DNA from: Hedera helix
Lineage: Eukaryota > Streptophyta > Magnoliopsida > Apiales > Araliaceae
DNA: 64,000 bases
Direction: 5' to 3'
NCBI GenBank assembly: GCA_947179155.2
Contig: OX359266.1
Coordinates: forward strand, 14,584,098-14,648,097
Under the pieces are notes generated by a model. That model worked only from the letters and a program-made list of their open reading frames with translations. It was not told the origin of the DNA and searched no databases. This document shows positions 51,197 to 62,496 of this stretch, piece after piece. The position numbers were made by a program, and so were the translations under genes. How positions within the stretch are numbered: position 1 is the first letter of the stretch; each line of letters begins with the position of its first letter.

Positions 51197-53153
51197 TGTG
51201 ACGCCCCCAAATCCGGGTCCTTCGAACCACGGGTTCGGTGCTCACGTAACTATTTTACCCTGTCATCTCATACATCCAATTTAACTAAAATAATAATAAT
51301 AAAAAAAAAAAAATAATTTACATTCATATATAACTAATCCCAGGATTCTACATACCTTTATACATACAAGTTGACCTATCTGATATATTACAAAACATAC
51401 TAATAATAATACATCAATACAATAATAACACATCTACTGCTGGTTGACTTTTCTTTTACCCTTATCTACACCCGATCCTTCGGTCTTCTCTGGCTTAGCT
51501 GAAATATCATGAATAAAGCAAGAGTGAGCTTAAAATAGCTCAGCAAGTAAATAAACACAAGATAACATGATATGTCGAAATGATAAATATAAATCATTTA
51601 CAATGAAATGGAGATATACATATCAACGCTGGATTTTAGCACTTTAACAGATGAGGATGGAATTAAAACACAAACTGCGCATGATTATCTGGGAACATGG
51701 AATTTTAAGTGCTGTATGGTTACAAGACCAAGAACACGTTAAGAACAATATCAATCATCAAGACCGATACTGCCCAAATTAATTATAATACGTTAAGAAC
51801 AATATCAATCACAAAGACTGACATTGCCCAAGAAGTAATACCACCAATTTAGATGCGTACTCTGGGTGATCAGTCCATCGTACTTTATATTGTGCACAAC
51901 ATGCATCTAGCGACGCAACCACGTCATAACTATTTCATTGTCTTTATCCTTTATTCCCCCTTTTAGTGGGGTTGTTCTGTTACATCATATCATCAAGTCC
52001 GCACCACAACAATGTGGATTGGAGAATATCACAATTAACATATGAGTTCAGATGAAACCACACGTGTGTCTAGCCAAAATCAAAATTGGCATCGACTCTT
52101 TTTAAGATAGTTCAATAAGAAATGAACTTTGCATGGTAACATGAATATACAACATGAATGTCTGTTCAAGAATCTGTAATTAAAAGTTTAGTCAGAAAAC
52201 TAGTCTTGGTCCTCTTCTATCACAACTGGTAAAATATTATCCCGTTTATAACCTACATGACCATAATATTGGTTCATGCATTAGTTATATACACATGCAT
52301 GTCATAACTTGCTAAACAAGCTACCCTTTAGCTATACATAATCCTAATCACATAACAAATTGTTTATTTAAACCTTAGTATCCATTATATTGATTATTTT
52401 TATTACTTTATGGTTTACATATGTGTTTCTATCATTAAATATCAAAACATTGCATTTTGGAATTAAAATTTAATTTTTTTCAAAGCAGCAGGACTACGCC
52501 CCGGCACACAAGACTTTTAGCTATCCTTCTTCTAGCTAGGAACCTTGTAAACACTTAGTTCTCCACCTTGATGGCCACTTCCTTCTCTTTTGATCACTTG
52601 TCCCTAGGCTTTCTCTTCTTTATTCTTCCTCTCCTTGCTTCTCTCGAAAGTTCTTGCTTAGCTTGAGAGTGATTAAGTAAAAATGCTGAAAATTCTTTAC
52701 AAGTATGCTTATATTGATTTTTCTAGCAACTAACCATGATTGGCTCACTAACTCTAGTATGGTCAAGGCCAAATAAGTCATTTCCCATGACTATATAAGG
52801 GCATATTGGTTATTTCTTACCAAGAGGACATGAATGTCATTCTTTAATTTAACAAGGGCATAATAGACATTGAACTAACTTAGGATACAAATGTCATTTT
52901 CCAAATTGATGAGGGTAGCAAGGTCATTATCCCTCATTTCTAGGAAATTTAATCCCCCTTAATTCATGATTTGTTCAAATTTAATCCAATTCAATTCCTT
53001 TTTGATCCAAATTTGTTTCCTTAGACTTGAAATTAATTCCATCATCTAACACAACACACATGGCTTGGCTCAAAATAATTTTCACACCTCAAAATACTTA
53101 ATTTTCATTGATAATCTATAAATTTACAATAACGCAAAATGCAAATCATTACA
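51197..53153 (-). mobile_element. LTR D, solo LTR 1.96 kb, TSD GTTTT
   Basis: Plus-strand ends are TGTGACGCCCCC and AATCATTACA, flanked by perfect GTTTT duplications (51,192-51,196 and 53,154-53,158). The plus-strand block order is AGCAAGAGTGAGC...GCTCAGCAAGT (51,517-51,548), two CGTTAAGAACAATATCAATC units (about 51,733-51,835), GGTGATCAGTCC (51,865), TTGTGCACAAC, GGGGTTGTTC and TCTAGCCAAAAT. This matches the 6.25-kb element and LTR E, so it is placed in minus orientation. No coding sequence. Confidence 0.82.
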
Positions 53154-53158
53154 GTTTT

Positions 53159-53456
53159 GTTATAGAATTACTATATTATTTATACTTTTTGTATTATATT
53201 ATATTAATATATTTATTAAAGTAATTATAATTGATAGTAAGAATATAAATTTTAAAGAAAATTACTACATTTAAAAAAAAACTGTGCAAAAATGAGTTAA
53301 TTGTATATAGATAATTATGATAGAAAAATATAAATGGAAAGATTTTGAAATCAAATAAACTATGAAAAAAATAGTTGGGTGAACCTTTTCTTAAGAGAAA
53401 TGAATTCTTTTGTTATTTTAAATATATAATGTATTATTTTTCAAAATTTTAGGGCT
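53159..53456 (-). mobile_element. Middle part of Helitron-like element 1
   Basis: AT-rich sequence between solo LTRs D and E. It aligns by eye with 58,150-58,700 (element 2). No gene. Confidence 0.5.
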
Positions 53457-54489
53457 GAAAGTGTAACGACCCCAAATCCGGGTTCCTTTAACCCTAGACT
53501 TGGTACGTCATGATACATCATCTTCATACATGTTCTATAACTAATGCGGAATATATAAACATAAATTGTTTATTCTACAACATTTCCCAAGGTTTCTAAC
53601 CTTAACTTAAATATATACCTTTAGATTCATAAAAAGGTTTACAAAATTACTTACATCATATAACAATTTAGTTATAACGTATAACACTATAATCTTGTCT
53701 GTTGCTTCTGTCTCCGTCTCTCCTTGGACATTCGTATTATTCTGAAATTTGTTATCATGATATAGCAAGAGTGAGCAACGACTTTGCTCAGCAAGTTTAA
53801 ATACGATAACGATATATCATGATTGAAAGAAATAATAAGCTTTTGAATTTTCAACAATATAATAATTGTGAAAGAGTACGAGTCATAATTTCAATAATTG
53901 AATGACTAAATTAATTAATGTTGAGTGTCAATAATGACCATGAATAAATTTAACTGAACCTTATGGTAATGAAGGTGATCAGCCTTTTATACCTGATGAA
54001 CACATGCAACAAGCACTATGTGCGAATCAACAATTTAAAGATGTGGAATAATTATACAGAATTAAACCATAGCATGCTTGAAACGTAACAACTTGAGTTT
54101 GAGTTATGAACTTGAACAATAAAATAATGTATCCTGCTCGAATATAAATTGAGTAGGGTTTAGGAAACTTGCCTGTTTGCTCAGCTACAATTAATGTCTA
54201 GCTTTAACTAACTGGCTTTGAAATACCTAACATTAGTAAAGTTGGTCTAACAATTAGTACAGCGTATTTGTACAACTATACGCTCATTAAGAAACTTATC
54301 TACCACAAATAAGTACTAACACATAATTTACATCAGTCAAAACAATATTATTAACCTTATAGACCCTCAATCAAATTAGGTTAATAATTTAATAAATTAA
54401 AAAATATTTTTCTTAAGTGTTGGACACTTATTAAACTATTAAACAATTTATTATAATTGTTTAAACAAAAGAGTTAAAAGACATTTTCT

Positions 54490-54960
54490 TTATTTCATTA
54501 AATCTAATTTCATTTAATTACTATTTATCATTAATTAAATAGTAAGTAATTAACTACCTTTAGTTATTATTTAATAATAAATAATAACTTACAAGATTTA
54601 TTTATTATTTAAAATTAATCAAATAATAAATAATTATATTATATTAAAAATAATCAAATATCTTTAGTTATTATTTAATAATAAATAATAACTAATTAAC
54701 TAGATTCATTTATTATTTAAAGTTAATTAAATAATAAATAATAAAATTATATAGTAAATACTCAAATATCATTAGTTATTATTTAATAATAAATAATAAC
54801 TAACTAAATTTATTTATTATTTAAAGTTAATCAAATAATAAATAATTAAATAATCAATCTTAGTTGTCTTTAATTATTATTTAATAGTAATTAAATAATA
54901 ATTAATTAATTTATCATCCTTGTTTATTATTTAATATTAATTAAATAATAATTAGTTTAA
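54490..54960. repeat. AT-rich tandem array 1 in LTR E
   Basis: About four imperfect units of roughly 110 bases built on TTAGTTATTATTTAATAATAAATAATAACT and TTTATTATTTAAAGTTAATCAAATAATAAATAAT (each given here only as a pattern). Many inverted repeats of TTATTATTTAA are present. Confidence 0.7.
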
Positions 54961-54999
54961 TCATAAATTCAGAAGATATAATATTAACTAGATTAATAT

Positions 55000-55370
55000 T
55001 TACAACATTTAAATATTAATCCTAACTACTTATTATATTTAAAAAAATATATATAATATTAAACTAACTAGATTAATATTTACAACATTAAATATTAATC
55101 CTAAATACTTATTATATTTGAAAAATATAATATTAAACTAACTAGATTAATATTTATAACATTTAAATATTAATCCTAAATACTTATTATATTTGAAAAA
55201 ATATAATATTAAACTAACTAGATTAATATTTATAACATTTAAATATTAATCCTAAATACTTATTATATTTGAAAAAAAATATAATATTAAACTAACTAGA
55301 TTAATATTTACAACATTTAAATATTAATCCTAAATACTTATTATATTTGAAAAATATAATATTCAATACC
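55000..55370. repeat. AT-rich tandem array 2 in LTR E, about 76-bp unit
   Basis: Five units, each with AACTAACTAGATTAATATTT, ACAACATTTAAATATTAATC and CTAAATACTTATTATATTTG followed by a short A-run and TATAATATTA. Units are highly similar, so the expansion looks recent within this LTR. Confidence 0.85.
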
Positions 55371-55563
55371 TAAATATCATTTTTGTATTATTAATATTTT
55401 TGTTATAATTTTAAATTAATTTTTAAACATTTAAATTAATTTAAATTATCCAGAATGGCAAAATCGTAAATAAACTGAAAAACCGGACTGATGGCAATTT
55501 CGTAATTAATCAGAAAACCGAACGGAGGGGCAGTATCGTAATTTCAGCAAAAAAATCTGTTAC

Positions 55564-55730
55564 CGCGCATTGCGCGCGCCGACAAAGACTAAGGCACCAA
55601 AACGATGCCGTTTTAATGGCACCGTAACTGTCTTCCGCGCATAACGCGCGGATGAAATTTTTCTTCGATAAAACGACGCCGTTTTTCGTTCGGCGTTCGA
55701 CAGTGAACAGGGTCGCGCGCATTGCGCGGC
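55564..55730. repeat. GC-rich hairpin island in LTR E
   Basis: Three copies of a CGCGCAT-(T/AA)-GCGCG palindrome, at about 55,564-55,576, 55,635-55,651 and 55,715-55,730. AAAACGATGCCGTTTT (55,599-55,614) and AAAACGACGCCGTTTTT (55,670-55,686) lie between them. The island stands out sharply from the surrounding AT-rich DNA. Confidence 0.85.
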
Positions 55731-58122
55731 ACCCCCTTTTTCCTTCCCCTTAGCAGATTGTGAATAGTGATTTTAATACACCACTTTAATAAAAATTATA
55801 CATTTAAGTAAGCTTTAAAAATCCAAAAAAAATTTCAATCACTTAATATCAATTTATAACATGAAAATTTTAATTTTTCATGATTTAATATTAAAAATTT
55901 TTATAAAAAATTTTACATCACATAAACTACCACAAATCATAACTTTTTGTGTATAACTCCATTTTGAGTGATTCAAACTTTGTTTTTCTCATGATTTAAT
56001 GTTCTATAATATTATGACATTAAATCTAAATTTTATAAAAATTAATTTCTTGTCATTACTTTGAGACTTGATTTAACACCACCAATCACATGTTTTTAGC
56101 ATATAAATTATACCAAAACACAAACCAAGTATATTAAACTCAAGCATGACATAAATATTACTATCACATATTATTAACTACATTAACATGTTTATACTCA
56201 CATGTTGGTTTATTTAAAAAAATAAACTACATTTAAAATAACCATTACCTCATTTTAATGGCTATCCTCATTTTTCTTCCAAAATGGGTTGTGAAGGAGG
56301 ATGGCATGAACCAAGAATTTCTTCTCCTTCCTTATCCTTGCTCTCAAATATTTTCTCTCTAATTTGAAAAGTGAAAGAAGAAAAATGACTAACAATTCTC
56401 TCTCTCTCTAATGACTTAAGTCTTCCATAATGTATAGATATATATCTTATATCTATGAAATTATACCAACACAAGTTAGCTATTGGATACGTACACAATA
56501 AAGTTAACCCATGCCTTAGTTGGTGAGGATTTTATGGGAAAAGACTCACCAAAAATTAAAACAAGCAACCTAATTATTAAATAATTAAATAATAAAATAA
56601 CAATCAACTAACTCTCTTTTTCTCATCCTTGCCGGCTGATCATCAATCCCATTGTCCCAAAATGTTTGTCACTTGTTCACTTTTAATAAATAATAGTTTT
56701 ATAAAGTATTTTCCAAGTGGGCCAAACATTGGGCTTTAATTTAAAATACCAATTGGGCTTCTATTAAATTGTTTGGGCTACTAAATTGTCAAATTTTATT
56801 ATTCTCCACTTGTGCTACTAATTAACCCATGTTGGGCTAATTTAATAATTTACACATTAATTATTCAATCTATGATTAAATAAATAATTAGATTGAATAA
56901 ATAATTAAATACACTAACCCATTAGTATTAAATTACTAAATGGACTAATAAATATTATTATCAATATTTCACATTATTTACATTAATTAATTATCATATT
57001 AATTAATTTATAAAATTTAATTCACTCATTATATTCAATTTAATTGAATATTTAATTAATGACAACTTGCCAATTATTTTGATATTAAAACTTTAGAGTG
57101 TGTTCGCTAATAATAATATATATAATCTATATATATTATTTATACACAATACTTTATCTCAAAACAATTTCACAATAAATTATGAAATTAAAATAAATAC
57201 AATATATAATTTAATATATATTATTTACGCCATAAATTAAATTATTTAATACATTTACATTAAATAATTTATTTCTCATCAATTATGGAAATAATTCCAT
57301 TTACCCGAAAATATATTAAAATAATAATATATTTACCCAATTTCTTATTTAAATAATTTATTAAATTATTTAATTAATATTACACAAATAATTGTATAAT
57401 TCAATTTCTCACTCTCATAAATCATTTACAATGATTTATTTAATTATAGAATATATTCATTTAATATATTCAATTACTACTTAAAATTACACAATTAATT
57501 TAATCCCTTTATATATATATATTTACATATATATGAAATTAAATATTGTACATATATACAATTACTATTCTCCCTTAATTAACTCAACTACTTTATATAA
57601 TTTATAATTATATAAATTACATAATTATTCCTCACAAATAATAATTTGCATAAATATTGATTAATGAATATAATCAATATATTAACTAAATTAATTCCAC
57701 AATAAACCTTTTAATTCAAATCGGATTAATTTAATATTAATCTATCTATTTATCACAATTTAATTAACCATTAAATTATGTTACTAAATGTGCACGCATA
57801 TATATATTCATATAAATACATATTTAATTTACACGCAACCACGTCGCATAATTACATAACTCCACTAATTAATTCTCTTAATTTAATTAGACTTGCTGTT
57901 AGTCAAGTTTATTGAATTATCACTTTACTTGCTAACTTATCAAAAATTTTGATATCACCATATCTAAGTTAGTCCGTTAAATTTAATTTGGACCTCTATT
58001 TATCTATCACTACTAGGTTATCAAACTCCAACCTTTATTAAATATTAAATATTTTATTTCTAATTCATTTAAATATCCGGGATATTACAGAAAGACCTTT
58101 TATGCTATTAAATTTAAATATA

Positions 58123-58735
58123 CTAGCTCATAATTCCGTGTAAAACACGGATTTTGTTATAAAATTATTGTATTAATTATATATATTTTTTATATTATAC
58201 TATACTAATATATTAATTATATAATAATAGATTAATATTGTGTAGGATGATTTTTATATTAAAAAAATCCTTCTAAAATACATAATTTAACTAATAATGT
58301 ATAACTAATTATGAATGAAAACTTAAAAAAAATAAATTAAATCTACAATAATAGTTCATTATTTATATAATATAAATGGTAGTATTCATCTTTAAATTAG
58401 TGATTTATTTGTTTATATATTTATATATTTATCTATCTATTCTTATTTAAGCTCAAATCATTATATCTATATAATTTAATAACATAAAATTATTCTATAA
58501 TTAAATATTATTATTAGTAAGAATATGAATTTTAAAGAATACTAACTACATTAAAAACGTATAATTTTTAAAAGATATTGATAAGTAGACAATTACGATA
58601 ATAAGAATCTCGATAAGAAGATATTGAAGACAAATAAAAAATGATAAAAAGTTTATTTTTCTAGATTTTAGCGTTGAAAGACCATTTTAAAATTTTTGGG
58701 TTGAGATATCATTTTGTGCTATTAATTATATACAT
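58123..58735 (-). mobile_element. Helitron-like element 2
   Basis: The minus-strand 3' end reads CCGTGT-TTT-ACACGG (hairpin, 58,150-58,136), nine bases, then CTAG (58,126-58,123), followed by T. This is the classic Helitron 3' terminus (hairpin plus CTRR, insertion between A and T). The body is homologous to element 1, and its 5' end is placed near 58,735 by that similarity. It is non-coding, hence non-autonomous. The two copies lie head to tail. Confidence 0.6.
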
Positions 58736-59255
58736 AGATTATCACACCAAATTTGAGATATTTATTTTATTTAATTGCACAAGTTCATCAACCCCGTACA
58801 AAATATGGACAATATGGATAATAGTTTATTATATTATTAAATAGATAAATATTAATCAAGATTTTGAAAAGATAATTGTAGTTATTAGATTATTAAATAT
58901 TTATTTAAAAATAAATATTAAATTATATATTATAGGTTATTCGGTCAATTATTAAACTAAACATTTAAATGGAGTGTATATTTATTTAGTTATGATTATA
59001 AGAAAATAATTATTTTAATTTTATTTAAGTTTGTAATGAAATTTTATATTAGTGTTTATGTTGACAAAATTTACTTGAAATTTTAATCCGAATAGAAATA
59101 TAAAGCTTAAGCTCTAGAAAGTTTTAATTTAGTTATGACAATTAGTTAGTAATAAATACACTATAATTTTTCAACTAATTTTACAGTTATTATGTTTTAA
59201 AAATATTCACACATTATTAATATAATTTATCGTGTGATGTAGTATAATTTCAAGT
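58736..59255. other. AT-rich sequence between Helitron 2 and the second SIRE-like element
   Basis: No gene seen. Near 58,780-58,820 a phrase GTTCATCAACCCCGTACAAAATATGG resembles a decayed Helitron 3' end but has no convincing hairpin. The last five bases, CAAGT (59,251-59,255), should be the target duplication of the next element; its partner is outside the window. Confidence 0.4.
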
Positions 59256-60826
59256 TGTTATTCCTAAATGACACTAATAAATCTAGAAGTGGGGTTGAAT
59301 ATTGTGTTAATTTATTTCAGTTATGCACAACATAATATTGTGTTTTATAAAATTCCTTAAAGATTGATTAAAGATCTCATATCTGAATTTAGTGATAATG
59401 TGAGTGGTATCAAGTCTCAGTTGATATTGTAGTTGATATAACAGTATATTGTGGTTGATATAGTAGTTAAGTAAAGCAATAAAGGCGACAATAATTTTTA
59501 AGAGGTTCAGAATCTAAATTACTCATAATCTTCTCTTTCACTCCTCTGAGTAAAGATGATCTACTAAGAATAAGGTCACTAAGGCTAAGGTTCTCACAGA
59601 ACCAATTACAAAAAGTCAATAAGACTTAAACCTCACACAGAGAACCGATTCCCTCAGAATCAGGCGAGCCACTAAGTCTCATCTTACACCTCATATAAAG
59701 AATTGATTCACTTAGAATCAGGCGAGTCACTACGTCTTGTCTTAACCTCACTAAGAGAACTAATTCACTTAGAATCAGATGAGTCATTAAGTCTCGTCTT
59801 TGCTCAGATCGCTAAGATTTATCTGATGTTGTATGTTTGTGTTTGAGGTGCTACTAAGTTGCGTTAAGCTCTTCTTCGAAGGACTTAGTAGCGTTGATCG
59901 ATTTCTCAGAAAGTGTAGAGTGACTTTTGAATTTGTAGGGCAGCTTGAGCTTTCTGACTTGTATGCTTTGCTTTTTCTCTTTGTAATTCAATCGATAATT
60001 TTCAAGTCAGAAGCTGAAATCTATTTATAGATTTTTTTCTTGAAAAATGCCTATTGGGAGATATTGTGCTTCAGCTATTCTCTGCCTCAAAAGTCTTCTG
60101 ATACTATTTGGCAGACTGTTGTAGCCACTTAAGATTTGTCACCTATGTTTGCCCACTGAGTGTTGTGACAGAATTGAGTTTCCAAATATAGCTATTAGAA
60201 ATGCAGGTGATTGGAAATCTTCCTTTTTGTTAATACACTTTTAGGATATTCAGGGCAAATGTGTGTTGAAAAAACTTTATGTCAAAACAGCTACTAACAT
60301 GTTAGGAGTTGCACTCTACGATACCAAATGTCTAGGATCGTAGAGTCAATCCTTGGATAAGTTCACTCTACGACTCTTATATGTCAGTATTATTTTACAA
60401 TTCTTTGTAGCTCAGTCATCACTCTATGACTCATTGTAATTCAGTCATCACTCTACGATTCGTGTAGTTCTGCATTTTGGCTCATTGTCAAAAGTCGTTC
60501 TACGATCTTAGAGTTCACTTCAATCACTCTGCGATCATGATATCTTTACATTTTGCTTGACGACTCAATTAGATTTGTTTAGTTCAATCTGCGATCTCAG
60601 TGAACTAAATCTTCAACTCGTCGAACTTGGACTTCTAGTCTATTACAAGTTCTCACTCTACTATCTGGATCAACCTAACAAATTTAATTCCTAAGTTCTT
60701 TTACAATGATTATCTCTTTAAGGACTTTACAATATTTTTTATTTTTTCTTTTACACAAATACGTTAACCTCTTATCATCATCTCATCATTAAACCCAACA
60801 ACAGGGTTAACATAAATGTACTAACA
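59256..60826 (-). repeat. 3' LTR of a second SIRE-like Copia element
   Basis: Plus-strand ends are TGTTATTCC and ACTAACA. It parallels the first SIRE-like LTR at its outer end (AAATGACACTAATAAATCTAGAAG) and next to the same kind of PPT. A minus-strand TATA box CTATAAATAG lies at about 60,019-60,028. Three units of about 58 bases (59,631-59,803) contain GATTCACTTAGAATCAGGCG. CTCTACG/CGTAGAG words occur at 60,314, 60,339, 60,366 and 60,451 with near-copies to 60,650. It is clearly diverged from the first element, so it is a separate family member. Confidence 0.82.
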
Positions 60827-60840
60827 ATCTTCCCCTATTT
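60827..60840 (-). other. Polypurine tract of the second SIRE-like element
   Basis: The minus strand reads ATCATCAAATAGGGGAAGAT immediately before the LTR, matching the first element except one base in the purine run. Confidence 0.72.
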
Positions 60841-61838
60841 GATGATGACAAAAATATTTTTTTTTTAACAATCATCAATCACTGTAATGTAGACAATACA
60901 TAATTAAACATGATCCTAGAAACAGTTGGAGGTTGTTTTGTCTAAAAGAAAGTATGAGTTTTATTGATTTTGACTGTTGATAAACAAATGAATTGTACAA
61001 GTGTTTTACAAAAAATATCTTACAACACTTGTAAACTTATAAATGAATAGTACAATGAATATTACAATTATTACATTTATGATTTAAAGCAGTAAAGACT
61101 TATTTCTGCTTGGCTTTCTGGCCCTCGACGATTTGTGGTATGGAGGAGGATTTCTTCTTTCTTGTTCAACCCTCCTTTCATATTCCCTTTTTCTTCTTTT
61201 TATCTCATTTCTTCTAATGTTTCTTGTGGTCCAAGAGATGCGAGAGGAGGAATATCTAGTCATTCTTCTCCTACAATATGAACCCCTTAAAGTTTTTTGT
61301 TCATGTACGTCGAGTCATTGATTGCAGGGATCTTTCTACCAGCGTAAGTAACTCCACTCGATGATCCAACATACTGAGCAAAAGATTAAGCAACAGAAAT
61401 AGCAACTGGAGGAGGAGCAATCGATGATTGTTGAACTCTTTGGTCTTGATTTTTCTCCCCCTTTTTGTCAACATCCTTCTGAAATTGTATGACTTCTTTG
61501 GTCAGTTCTCGAATGGTTTCGACCAATGCGTTGAGTTGTTGTTGAGTGATGGTCACTTTCTCCTTAAGTTTCTTGTGATTAGTGTTCGCTCGCTGTCGTT
61601 TTTGATGCACTAAAGCCATAACATCACCAGTCTTAGTTAAAGACTTGTGGACTACTTCTCCGAGCTTGCGATTGTTTTCACTCATTTAAAAGATTTTGTC
61701 TCTAAGAGATTTCATAGATGTCTCGAAGCATCTTCACAGCCTCATGATGCTTATTTATTTGTTCTGTATACAACTCATCCTTTCTATCTATATAATCCAT
61801 AACTAACCCTATGACTACTTGTTGGTTTGTAATATCCA
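60841..61838 (-). pseudogene. C-terminal part of the aORF, second SIRE-like element
   Basis: On the minus strand a 99-codon open stretch (61,685-61,386) encodes a coiled-coil segment (LKEKVTITQQQLNALVETIRELTKEV). It is continued by frames with several stops to an arginine- and lysine-rich tail (EGQKAKQK, about 61,105). This is the same architecture as the first element's aORF end (5,267-6,050). Upstream, MDYIDRKDELYTEQINKHHEAV (about 61,730-61,800) lies in another frame. The ORF is cut at 61,838 by a Copia LTR. 60,841-61,080 is AT-rich and non-coding. Confidence 0.65.
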
Positions 61839-62427
61839 TGAACACGCAATCAAAATACACAATAGTAACGAAAGTATGGTAAAATTAGAATTTAAAATTT
61901 TACAAACCATAACTAGGATCGACCTTTATGCATAACTATTAATTAACAATAATGAGATAGAGAATTATACTCTTGTAGATTCTAGCTTTCCATAGGTACG
62001 TGTTCAACTCCAATTCCTTCGTGTTCTTCTTGAATTCCATCGATTAGATTCATTTGATCAACATTAGCCACCCAAGTGTTTGACCTCTAGAGGTGATCCA
62101 CCAAAGAAGAATAATGATTCAAGAAGTGGGTGATGGCAAATCCTAATTTTCTCTCTCTTCTAATTTCTTAGATCTAGAGAACTTGTGAATACTTTCCCAA
62201 AACTTATGGAAGTATATGTAACCTTAATCCATAATAAGACTTATCTTATTTATAGATATAGTCAACCTTTTAACACCTTTAGGAATATGGTTTTTAATTA
62301 AACTCTTAATTTAATTAGGAACTTAATTAATTTAATCTAATAATTACAATTCCTAAACCATTTAGAAACTTAATTATCATTTATGAGAGTACTCTTATTA
62401 ATTAATTTCTAAACCATTTAGGAACTA

Positions 62428-62496
<69 letters not shown>

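Larger units (their letters stand above)
53462..58089 (-). mobile_element. LTR E, solo LTR 4.63 kb, TSD GAAAG
   Basis: Plus-strand ends are TGTAACGACCCC and GGGATATTACA, flanked by perfect GAAAG duplications (53,457-53,461 and 58,090-58,094). Blocks are AGCAAGAGTGAGC...GCTCAGCAAGT (53,764-53,796), GGTGATCAGCC (53,974-53,984) and GAAACTTGCCTG (about 54,167). AT-rich tandem arrays fill 54,490-55,370, followed by a GC-rich island (55,500-55,735) with three CGCGCA-TGCGCG type hairpins. The 70- and 76-codon open frames inside are not considered genes. This is unusually long for a solo LTR. Confidence 0.82.
51164..58122 (-). mobile_element. Helitron-like element 1, interrupted by LTR D and LTR E
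   Basis: The pieces 51,164-51,196, 53,154-53,461 and 58,095-58,122 together form a roughly 370-bp AT-rich sequence homologous to element 2 (58,123 onward): AGTAAGAATATAAATTTTAAAG versus AGTAAGAATATGAATTTTAAAG, and GGGCTGAAAGACCTTTT versus GCGTTGAAAGACCATTTT. Its minus-strand 3' end has a decayed hairpin (CTCGTGC TTT GTACAG) and TTAA in place of CTAG. It is identified mainly through element 2. Confidence 0.5.
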
